Of a stretch of 64,000 bases of DNA, positions 21,791 through 33,800 are shown piece after piece; positions within the stretch are counted from its first letter, which is position 1; the number at the start of each line of letters is the position of its first letter. A program made the position numbers and the translations under genes. The DNA is from Schistosoma mansoni (Eukaryota; Platyhelminthes; Trematoda; Strigeidida; Schistosomatidae), in NCBI RefSeq assembly GCF_000237925.1, contig NW_017386144.1, forward strand, positions 32,704-96,703, written 5' to 3'. The notes beneath the pieces were generated by a model. The model saw nothing but the letters and a program-made list of their open reading frames with translations, ran no database searches and was not told where the DNA came from.

Positions 21791-22142
21791 TATACCATAA
21801 TAGTTGTTAATCTTGTATGAATATAGTCGCCTTCAATAAGTACTGTATGTATAACATAAGTACACTAAGTTGGAATAACTAAAACGCTATGAGCATTTGA
21901 AAATGACATATGTCATTCAGAAAGTCGCTCAAGGATCATTGAAAAAGCAGAAGTGCTAAAATTTTCAGTTCATCAATTATTGTCCGATTAAAAGGAGCAT
22001 ATTATGAGGAATCTACGAAATCTATTTATGGAACGTTTGCTATTAAGAAATAAAATATGCGAAGGAATCACACACATAAACATTAGTATTATTTGAACAC
22101 TAAGCTCTGTATCAAATGTCATTAGCTGACGAAGAATAAATG

Positions 22143-22650
22143 AATGGTAACTGCTAGGAATTATTTATGGACTATTATTACATATATTCTTATTGGATAA
22201 CTAATAAGTAACTATAATATTTGTATATTTATATTCCATTCATTATAAACTTTTATTCAACCTATTGACTACTATTATACGATGTACTATTCTTAAGTTA
22301 TTCCCGACCTATTAGTAACAGTATCTCGCAATCATAGCCACTTCTGACTCGATTCTTGTACAACTATTATTTTCTTTTTTATGGTATGATGCAGTCTAAT
22401 TTGTTTGTATATAAACCCAGTATGTCTGAAATACATGCTTAATTCATATAGTGGAAGCTGATATCATTGTTCTGGGTTCAGCAGGGAGGGCTAAAGGAGA
22501 AGGACCAATGAGGACTTTAGGCTGCTAATCCCGGTCAACTCGTCATTGGTTTGGAACAGTGCTAAGATTGTATAAGCTGTGTTCTGATTGACAATCTTAT
22601 CACCTGACAATTAACAGGCCACGAGTCATGACAGCAACCTAGGAAACTAA
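22143..22650 (+). repeat. Family I dispersed repeat, copy 2
   Basis: It is homologous to 15121-15610 along its full length, with the same TATA-like GTATATAAACC and GGACCAATGAGGA blocks. The class of element is unknown. Confidence 0.55.
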
Positions 22651-23540
22651 AAAACCTGTAGCTTCTCCTCCATCCATCTATTTATTTTAAACCAGATCTT
22701 TTAATTCTTGGGTGTGAATAAATGACATTACATTTATTTTCCATTAGAGATATCCTAATTATCAAAGTATTTTAATTTGATCTTTATTGATAGTATAATT
22801 GCACTGATAATCATACCCTGATTTCTTAATATAATTATCGTTTGAAATACACTTTATTATGGATTGCAATCAACAACAAAACTAAGAATTAATAGACAAG
22901 ATGAGCAGTTTGTAAATTCTTAACGTGATCAAATCCACTAGCGAATTCGGTACCTTTAGGCCGCTTAATCGGAACCCAAGTTTAATTGCAGTCAGCGATA
23001 GTACATAAAATTCGATCATTTCCGCCAGCAATATACCTTTCTTACTCCTAACAAGAATCGATGTCATAAAAAACTATCAATGAATAGTCATGTTACCTAC
23101 TTATTTATTTTCATTCTATGATATGAGAATCATGATGATGAAAGTCTTAATGTCTTCAAGCACTTCTACGAGCCAAGATTAACTTTTATTCACTGCATCA
23201 GAAATGATCCATTTCGAATGGAATCTTCAATAGAAACTTTTATTGTATGATAAATTCGATCTTTAGAGATTTAATTACCAAATAAAGTGTACCCCGTACA
23301 AAGCTCTCCATATCATGGATACCAGTTGATTAAGTCAATCATTCAATTATAAACAATGTAGATTGGATTGGTTCAGGTTGTTATACTACATTAGCATAAC
23401 ATTATCAAGACGAATGCCAGAAATAGTGGCATTATCAGCAACATTAGGGAAGATTATGCACAGACAATATGATTTAAAAAAGAATAAATTGGTGGGATAA
23501 TACCTGTAAGTCCGTATATCAATATCTAATGGAAAATAGA
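22651..23540. other. Unassigned AT-rich sequence
   Basis: Nothing was recognised here. Two minus-strand frames (22882-23067, 23386-23577) look like chance. Confidence 0.35.
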
Positions 23541-23544
23541 GAAC

Positions 23545-23830
23545 AGATGCATCTGAGCCATTGCGACCGATTTTCAACTATGTTATCCAACGTCTTCAAC
23601 TAACAGTAACGATAATCCCGTGAACCACAATCAGGTACCTTGCATCTATGAAAAAGGTTTACATTACTAGTTGATGACTTTATGGACTAGTACGACATCT
23701 AGGTTCTTTTTAACTTACTCCTAAACTAGCAGACATCGTGCGTCAGATTAAGGCAGTGATTAGGGATACCTAATACATACATATCTCAACCATCTCAGTC
23801 AATGAAGACTCACTGACTTATCAAGTCATT
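23545..23830 (-). repeat. RTE-like LINE C-terminal fragment, degenerate
   Basis: TCTGAGCCATTGCGACCGAT, then the TGAACCACAATCAGGTACC region and GACTTTATGGACTAG follow the block order of other minus-strand LINE ends here (18794, 46855). Confidence 0.45.
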
Positions 23831-23971
23831 TATTATTTTTATTAATTACTCTCTGTTTAAATTCAACAATACCCACTAGCTGATATTACATTTTAAAGCC
23901 TGGACAAAATAAATTGGAGGAAAAATCAAAATTTGTCAAACTAAGAAAAAGAGAATTCAGCGAAGAAAATT

Positions 23972-24171
23972 NNNNNNNNNNNNNNNNNNNNNNNNNNNNN
24001 NNNNNNNNNNNNNNNNNNNNNNNNNNNNNNNNNNNNNNNNNNNNNNNNNNNNNNNNNNNNNNNNNNNNNNNNNNNNNNNNNNNNNNNNNNNNNNNNNNNN
24101 NNNNNNNNNNNNNNNNNNNNNNNNNNNNNNNNNNNNNNNNNNNNNNNNNNNNNNNNNNNNNNNNNNNNNNN
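23972..24171. other. Assembly gap (200 N)
   Basis: This is a round 200-base run of N, so probably a placeholder of unknown true size. The 30 bases that end at the gap (23942-23971) recur exactly in inverted form at 24393-24422. Confidence 0.98.
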
Positions 24172-24422
24172 ACCTTTGTGTTTGTCGCTTTTCTTCATAT
24201 CTGTCAATTGAACTATTATCTGACCCATAAATTATTTTCTTCCTTACCCCTTGATTAGTACGTCACCTCATTTGTTATTTATTGTCGAATCCATTTATAA
24301 TGCAATCTTTTCTAGCCTCCTATAGACATATATTTTCCATATCACTATATAGACGAATGTACAGCTTAAGTAAATGATTTCGTCGAAAAGAAAATTTTCT
24401 TCGCTGAATTCTCTTTTTCTTA

Positions 24423-25270
24423 TTCAATGACATTATGAGTTATTTTGTTTATCAAACTATTTGAAATGAACTAAAAAGATTTTATTCCATTAAAATGAGA
24501 ACAAATTACAATGCAAGTAAAAACCACAATGTAACTAAGCAGATAACATTCACACAAAAAAAATCTTCACTATTCAAATAGCAAACTAAAAGTCACATAT
24601 ACATACATAAATAGTAGAGTGAAAACGACGTATTGTAAAAATGAAAAGAATAAAATCTTTAAAAAAAACTACGCTTCTCTAAGGAAACTGTTCTATAACA
24701 ATAATTGACTGTAATATTGCTAAGAAAACACGTATACAAGTATATATTCATCATAAGCAACATTAAAGAAACTATCAACTATACACATCTACTCTATCCT
24801 TGTAGGTAGATAGGTAGAGTGATAAGTGATGAGATTAAAACAGACTGTTCTATTTTCGATTGTTAAAATATTGATATTATCATTGTTTCCGACTTTGTTT
24901 ACCTTTTTTTCTGTTGACGAACTAATTTTGAAAAGAACTGATTAGTAAAATATCAAAAAAAGAATCGTTGTCTCAATATGTTATTGATTTGAATTCTGTT
25001 ATGGACTATGCCTTTGATTGTTCAGTGCGAATAAATAAAACTACATGCGTGTGTGTGTTTTTCAAAAAATGTACAAAGTGTAAAATATGAAGAAATAAGA
25101 AAATAAAGTTGGAAAACAAATAAAAAAGCATAAGACAAAGACGATTATATTCATCAATGAATATTATCTATCGTGAGAATATCTATCTACGAAGCAATGA
25201 TCTAGAAGGCATCATAATCAGTAGATCGTAGTAGAACATCTATACTGATCAATCAAAAGGAATTATATAT
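24423..25270. other. 3' flank of the MINPP1-family gene
   Basis: AT-rich sequence downstream of the stop codon of the minus-strand gene. It should contain that gene's 3' UTR, but I could not pick a convincing minus-strand poly(A) signal. Confidence 0.4.
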
Positions 25271-25485
25271 CTACAATGTCTTATGAAGTGAACAAACTTT
25301 ATTATTGTCATAATTATTAGGCATACAACCATTGAAATATTGTAGTATAGTTGTTAGAGAAGCATTTGTTTCACCTGGATGATCTAATGTAGGCGGTTGT
25401 ATTGAACTAGATAGTGGCCAAGCGATTGTTTTCTCATTGATTAATACTTTGATACGAAATTTATCCAGATCATTATCAGAATCTT
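25271..25485 (-). CDS. MINPP1: MINPP1 exon 7 (last)
   Basis: It encodes residues 440-510 and the stop TAG at 25273-25271. It starts EDSDNDLDKFRIKVLINEK, matching the human FRVQMLLNEK. The acceptor is TTGTTGTTGTTCAAG. Confidence 0.9.
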
Positions 25486-27823
25486 CTTGAACAACAACAA
25501 AAAAATAACAATCAAGATGAAATCGAACCAACTATTCATTTATTCAATGGTAAATATAAGTTAGTTATTACTAATAATTTGTGTAATTAGTAGTATGTAC
25601 CAATTTATCAGTTTATATGCCTTTTACTAATTTGTAATAAGGAATTTTGATCTGAATAGTGACTTTATTTATTTGAAATAAAACATTTATGTATTAAGCC
25701 GAAGTGAATGAATTAGCAGGACATTACGACTGGACAGTGAATTAAATGTAGCCATTATAAGAAGTAGTGTATACAAAGCCTGTGTTGATCATACAAATCA
25801 ACTGATTAATCATTCAATTAGGACCAATAGTATGTTTGTCTAGTCTTTAGGATCGATCAAACTCAGTAGATCACGTTGATAAACTAGTCTAAGAAACTTA
25901 ATATCACATGAATTATGTTGAGATGTTTGGTAGTGAAACTGGTTGACAAGTCTTCGAATCTATCACAGAGAACTACTTCCTAAAAGATTGCAGGCACACC
26001 TTGGTTATGAGTGCAAACTAGTGAGAAACTTAGGTCAAGTAGATTATCTTGTCGACTACATTCACAACTATCTAGAAAAATAAATCAACTCTTGAGAATA
26101 TATTTACGCATGTATATGTCGATTAGTCGTGATTACAATGATTCTTTGAAAATACAATTTCTTTTAGACTTTTTTATGCTTAACGTAGAATTCTTACTTA
26201 CTCACAGGTAAACAAATTCAATGTATGCTGTGAATTTTGTATTATATTCGCTACTATTTAATCTTGAGGTTTTCATCATAGAGTTTTTGATTTTATTTTC
26301 AGGTGATTATATCATTCGTGTTTTGATTGTAACACTAGTCTGCTGAAGAAAAATGTTTTCGGATGTTATGTTGTATGAGAAATTCATTTACTAAACAACG
26401 AGTAACATATCATAAACACTTTTGATTAATTTGATCAATAAAAGGAAAGTTGTTGAGCGAATACCAAGTTGTCTTATGATTACACATACAGATTGAATGG
26501 TTAGGATTGATAATACAATGTATTCTAAGTTCATTATGTAGCTGGGTTCGAACCACACTTTTGTTCAATTAGATTACTATACTACTTAGACTGAAGTAGA
26601 TTGGTTAGGGTGTAAAACCTGGGACGAATGTGTAGAGGAAACAAACAAGAGGGTGGATTTTGTTCCAACCGTAATATAAGTCAAAACATAAGAAATATAG
26701 TTCAGAAACAAACGAAATCCAAGAATAAGAAGTCAAAAATAAGAGTGAACTCGAACATCCGTATGATGATAGACAATGAATGAGAGTGTGGTTAATTCTT
26801 AAACCATATTAACCAACGTTCCCGACCAAATACGTCTATAGTAGTAGTTAGTAACTTCATAAATTGGCTACCCTTAAACTGTTTTTTCCCAACTCATTCT
26901 TCATACGACAGCCACCATTGTACGTTGGAATAAGCGTTGGATAGACATGCGTAAAATATGTCCTAACCATCTCAAACAATCAAAATATATCACTACATCA
27001 ATCGACCTGGTACTTTAAGCCAAACCAATATTACTCACTTGGTGGTTACAGTAAATGAGAGTAATGGTTTAAAGACATATATAATCAATACTTCAGGTCT
27101 ATTCACGCCTTTATTTTCGGACTCACTAAACTGAAATATTATGCAATACCACTGAAAACGAAGAAATAATTGCTCATACACAAGAAATATTAATTAAAAA
27201 CACAAAATTGAGAAAAGTCAACAACAACTTCAACACACCTAAATCGGGACAGTAATACAATAGAAAAGCCACATTGCCAGCAAATGGTGCTATATAACTA
27301 GTACGAAACATTGTAGGCGATGGAACATCTGTATCATAGATCATTTTTAATCTTTCATCAAAGTTGTCTGCTGTTAACTTGTGTAAAGTTGAATGACCAA
27401 CCGAGTTATTGAATATACCTAAAGCAGCGACTATAGGTAGAATAGTTTCTGCATGCCCAAACCAAAAACTTCCACGATGTAATGTTGGGTTATTTCTACA
27501 CAAATTACAAAATGTAAAATAAGGGATAGGTAGATGGATCAGGTGGAAACGTTTTCATTATAGAAGATATAAAACTAAACAGAATATAAACACATTAAAA
27601 AAGGTATGGATCTACACTATATGTACCCTCCCCAATAAATTGATTCAAAATGGTAATCTTAACAATGTCAACCCAAGTCACTGATCCAGTACAATTCCGT
27701 GTTTATCGTTTACTAACATTGATCATACAACAATTATTACTACTACTGCTATTTCGGGATGTAACTAAGGTTTATTGAGAAACGACCTTGAGAGTTTCAC
27801 TTGTTTTAACCAATCAGAAGACA

Positions 27824-27874
<51 letters not shown>

Positions 27875-30800
27875 AACAGATAACGGATGGATCAAAATGG
27901 GATACATTGCTAATAAACATTTCTAAGTTGGTTAGAGATTTTTAAATGTTACAGTTTTGGGTTAGGATTGGACACTAATAATAAAATTCACATTCCAATT
28001 CTAAATAGTAAATCTAATCTTAAATCGCAAACTTTAAATCCTAATCTCGAAGCTTAAATTTTGACCTTAGTATCTAAAGATGTTTTATTTATCAAAACTA
28101 ACCATCTTATAGTTGGTGCTGAACATCATGCTATGAAAAGTCCCATATCAGATTAATATATGTCACATGACATTCTTGGTTCCCATTAATTCGGTGGCCT
28201 ACTTCACGTTTATCTTTTTTGGTCTTCATCTTGATAATCTTATTTCATAGTGTCGACGTGTTGTGGCAACTTAGACTGATGTACATTTGTGTCGGTTTCT
28301 ACGTTCTTATGGCTGACAGTTTTATGTACTTTAAAATAAGTCATAATTTTGTACAAAGAATAATGATATAATGTCCTGATGCTTAAACTAAGACAGATGG
28401 AGTAGAAATCAGAATAGGTGAAAAAAAGGATTTGAACTTATCGTTTGAAACTCAAAAGTTAAAACCACTTAACAAACATTTTTTGGACAACAGTGTACTA
28501 CTGTTCTTTCTTGAAAAAGATTAAACAACAGTCAAACCTTATAATCCTTTGATAATGTAATAATTATTCTACTCAATGTCAATAAACAATTCTTCATATA
28601 ATAATCACTTAAGTGGTATTTGTGTAATTTGTTCAACCCACCAAAATCGGTATTTTTCGAATCATCTCGTGCATGAAATAACTATAATTATCACCATATT
28701 CAGACATGTACTGTTTAGTTTTAGAATTGCTTACAGTGTTATGACCAAACGTATTTTACTGTAAAGAAACAGAAATCTTGTGATCATATAGGGAGTTGGA
28801 TTAGATGTGACATTATTGTGTCGCATATGCGTCTACGTTGTACTATCATAATCTAGTACAAAGAAATCTTTCATATATCTGAACAGTGTGATCTAATTTG
28901 TATGAACTTACATACAAACGCATCAACAATAAAAAGTGTTCGCCAACACATGAATGACATCTCTATATAATAAAACTTACTGACTATAGTTGTGTTTCTG
29001 AAAATTTATAGCTACATTATAAATTTGTTGTATTATTTCACCGAGTAAAGGACATGATTGTTCATAATTCAATTCATAACCATACGATTTACGCCAATAA
29101 TGCTGAAATAGAAAAAAAGTATATGATTTAACTATCAAAAGGAAAAATGTCACAGGTAAAAGAAGATACTGAAAAAAAATTGAAAATCTCAACAGTTTTA
29201 TGAGTAAATATAACCACTAACATTTACGTTATACATATACACTAGGCACTATCAAGTTTAATTTTATAGAACACTTAAGGAATATAATAAACAAACTGAA
29301 ATTTTAATTATGAATCAATAACATGTGAATAGAGCCGTTTAAAACTAATCGCCATTAGGGAAATATTTCATCTTAGTTCAGGACTCCTCAGTAACGCACA
29401 TCCTATTGATCTCATAAGGAACTGAGTCCATAGCTGCTGTTTATTATGCTGTAATATATTAGAATTTAACAACTTTTAATTGAAATCAACTAACACGATC
29501 AACGTAGATTTGTTTGTAATTGGACTCTTAGTCATCATAAACATAGAAGCTGACAATAGATGTGCATTAGCCCAAGTTCTCACATAAAATTTGCACGATG
29601 AATATCACAAGAATTGAGATAATGCGGGAAACCAAAGATTAAGAATACAGTTCTAAAAGACAGAATGAGAAGTTATATATAAAAGAATACTGGAACTCAA
29701 GATGTAAAGTAACATAGAGTTGGGTTTCATTATAACGATTCCAGTTATTAAAAGTTTCAGACGTCAGTTTGAATTCAAAACTAGAATAGTTAATTTCCCA
29801 TACATTAAAAACCAACTTTTTATTGGTTATTTAAATCTTCCCATTGATGTTAAGGACTGCAATTGACCAGTTTTTTTATTGGCACATGTGCATCCTATGC
29901 AGATTGCCTCGATATTGAATTGAGTCACAAGTAGTATAAGAGATAGATCAGCTGCAGTCCTTAACATCGATGGAAAGATCCAAACAACCAATACACAAAT
30001 GAATTGAACTTTACAATATTGCACAAGCTAGTGGCTATCTGAACTCACTAGCTAAGTGGATGACTCGATAGCATTTGAAGTGAACGGTACTGGGTGAACA
30101 TCAACTGTCGGATGCAAGCACATCCAAATTACGGGTCCCAAATAGGACGAAACGCGTGTCATGGATTCTACTGCTAGCAACCATCCATTTCTGCTCTTTA
30201 AAAAAAATTTTGTTGATTCGCACTGATAAGTCTAGAAACGATGTTTAGTCTTTAATTTTAAGTTGACTACAATGTTATTCACAAATCACTTCTTTTGGAT
30301 GTTATACTGAAAGTTTCAAACGGAACGAAATAAGGGGAAACACTGAAAACAAATGACAGATAGATATTTGATTTTAAAACGGGATTACCTTTAAATCTGC
30401 TAAATACTCCCATACTGGATAATCATAGGGTGTTAAGAGACTGCACCAAGGTGATAGATCGTCATAATCATCCATTGCAGCAACTTCATACGCACAAGCC
30501 AAAAATATTGTTTTCAAATCATCTGTGAACAGAATTTGGAATTTTAGAACAGAAAAAAGTAAAAACCATGATGACGCAACTTATTTGCAGAACACAGATT
30601 TATGTTTCAGCTTTCAGCCACATACATGTAAGAACTAGTGGCGTTTTCTGGTTGCTCAAAACGAAGAAAATGGAAAGGGATTACAATAGCCGCTGTAATA
30701 ACTGAAGGTAGAGAGTTTTAGCCACTAAGCCTCTGGGTTCATACTCTTGCACTTAAATTTATAGGCTGTAGCCATCACAGGATTACTGTCGGCCACAAAC

Positions 30801-33800
30801 CCAGATAAAGGAGGGTTGAGTATAGAGTTAGCAACCCCATTCCGTTAAAAACAACCCAACTTAAAGAAACGCTAAACAGAAAAAATCGTTCAAATTACAT
30901 AACCTATACCCTGACAATTGAGGGGTCTTTTATTCAAAAGAATTATGACGCTTCATTGTGAAAGCCGAGATTCTTTGGAATTCACGAGGCCTATGCCCCT
31001 TCTAACAACCAGAGTAACAGTTTTTATAGGTATATGGGACGTCCAGATAGTGTGGGAGACCGGAAGGACTAGTCAAATAGCTATGGAAATAGGAAGATAC
31101 AACTTGACCATCGTCAGAAATCTACTGGACCCAAGTTGAACAAAAAAGATTAAATTTATAAGAGTTGTTGTTGTACTTTGGTCACGAAGAAGAAAATGCT
31201 CCACACACACAAGGAGTTGCTCCGATGTTATCCATATGGATGAACGAATTTCAACCAAAAACTCATGAGGTACCATCTGATCAGCTCGTCCATAGAATAT
31301 AATGGTAATAGATTAAGGTTTATTTCAAAATTATGGGTTTATGATTAGAATTTAGGAATAGTGTCGATTTCCCTGTAATATATTGTTGGGGATGTCAAAT
31401 CCCCAGAAGTTACTTGGTAAATGGCCTAATTTTATAATTTTATATTGAAAATTTGAATTTCTTTGTTTTCGCGCCAAAAGCGCTCTTTTCATCTTCGAGT
31501 CGAATTTCCCACTTGTAAAATATCTTAAACGCTACTGGTCCGTTGTATCTTTGAGTGTGCTATTTTGTGATGCTGCCCAAGGACAATTTACTGCTGTATA
31601 TATACTTTCGATGTTTCCCCTTACGATTGCTGTGCTTCTGGCTGCTACGGAATATATTTTCCCTGCTTCCAACTTGGACTTCTTACTCTACTTAGCTGGG
31701 TCTGGGACGCGTCAGAATAGCTAGCTTATCGGTCTCTGGTCACAAGTCTTTGTTCCGTTTGCTAACCAGTGAGTTCGAAACGCTTCAGATATAACATATA
31801 TACAATCTACAGAGATGATTTTAAGCATTTGATGCGTTTAGCACTATCGTACTTATTCTATTTTTACCAAGAAAACTTTCTTTGATCATTTTAAACATTT
31901 TGAGCATTATTACAATCGTATATTTACTGATCATTATATCAGATATTTTAATTTTACGCCAAAAAAGAAAAAGAACTTAGAAGTTGAGTTCTTGGTTTTG
32001 ATTAACTCATCCTTATACAGTAATTTCATTAAAATGAAATTCCCCAAATGCCCTGGTACAGCCGAGAGTGGGGACAGTCCGCTCTCCCTCTCCAAATGCT
32101 ATCACATGACCACGCATATATAGCCTCTGCCAGGAAAGTCCTACTCACTGCTTTCTCGCACTACGGGTGCTGTTTACGAAATTGAGAGGACGAAAAAAGA
32201 ATATCCTGTGCTTTAACCGGATTGGTGGACACGGAAAGTCCACCTAGGGAACTTGGAAAATCCTGATTCTAAACCAATGGTGCACATGGGCTGGTTCCAG
32301 TATCCTGAAGGAACAAATGGCGTATGAATCAATCATTGGTCACCGACTACCATGGGACTGCATCTCCCTACGTTGCTCCACTGCTCTGAATATGGCACCC
32401 TAAGGAAACCACCTGCTTCAGTTTGAGCACCTTGGCAGTATCACAGCTCTCACACAAATCAAATGAGATTTGTGTGACGCGTATGTATCTGGTGCCCCCC
32501 TTGTACCAATATTTGTGTTTAAATAAAATAAAAAAATTTCATTAAACAAATCAATATTAAAATGATTCAATCACAATTAATCAATAACCAATCATCTACT
32601 TACCCAATTTATAATTTTCACGTTTTAACGTAAATCTTTTAATAAAATTTTCATAAGAATTCATAATATAATTTGATTTAAAAAATTTATAATATTCTTG
32701 TATAGCTGATTTATTATTTTCAATTTTTTCAATATAATTTTTACAATCAGCAAAAAATCTTAATAAATAATTATTAATTGTTATATTCTTCTTGTAATGA
32801 TCATTATTGATTTCTGATAATTCATCATTAAGTATACAACTATTTGGTATTTCATCATTACCACAATATAGTGTACGATTCCATATAGGTTTTATAGTTG
32901 GTCCATTGATAAACTAGTGAATAGTGAATATTCCAAATTCAAATATTAAACAAAACAAAAACCAATAAATATATATAAAAACAGTATTAAATAAAACATA
33001 ATGATAAACGAATGAATGTTGCCTTAAATTAGATTGATGACTATCTGAACTCAGTAGCTAAGTAAATAACATGTTATTGTTTGAAGAAAAAAACCCGACC
33101 GTTGCTGCTATCTTGATGTGGTGGTCGGGCTTGCCTATCGTGATGAACCAATCGAGCTATACTGGTTGGAACAATCATTCCTCAAGGTCCTACCATGCCA
33201 GATAGGTCGGTTGAAGAGCGGTAAGACTGAAAGCAGCAACCCCAAGGTCCGAAGGCGTAGTTGTACTGCTGACTGTACAGAGGTGTGTTTTCAGTAAGGT
33301 GTTTCCTTCAGACAACCAGCATAACAGCGATGCTGCCTTCCCACAAGGAGGGGTGGGATTAGAAAAGGTTGACCCTGAAAATGTACACCTCGTCTTATCC
33401 CTTCTCCGGCGGTAAGGTCCCAAAAAGTACGGAGATAACACAAAAACTACCCATAAAAAAGTCGTGTGTGACAGACCTCAAGCAGTTGTCTCTTGGGCAC
33501 TGCGGTCACGCTCTCAGATCATTAAAACCACTTCTAACTTAATTTCCTTTTCAGGTACCACTAGAAGAACCCTTCCACGGTGTGGGCAACCGGAAAGTGA
33601 TAACTGCTCTCATACCTCTAACAGTACTCAAGACCACTGTTTGAAGAAAAAAGGAATTGGCTGCAAATTTTAAAGTGCAAATCAACTTTGGGATGAGGGC
33701 ATATCCAGTTGACGAGTTTCAAATAGGACAAAACATGCGTCCCAGATTTCCTTGTCAACTACATTTCATCTATTCTAATATAAACTTAATTGGTTAGAGT

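Noticed and set aside
23914-24258. Open frames of 114 and 95 codons across the gap
   Set aside because: They are mostly N, so the frame is an artefact of unknown bases.
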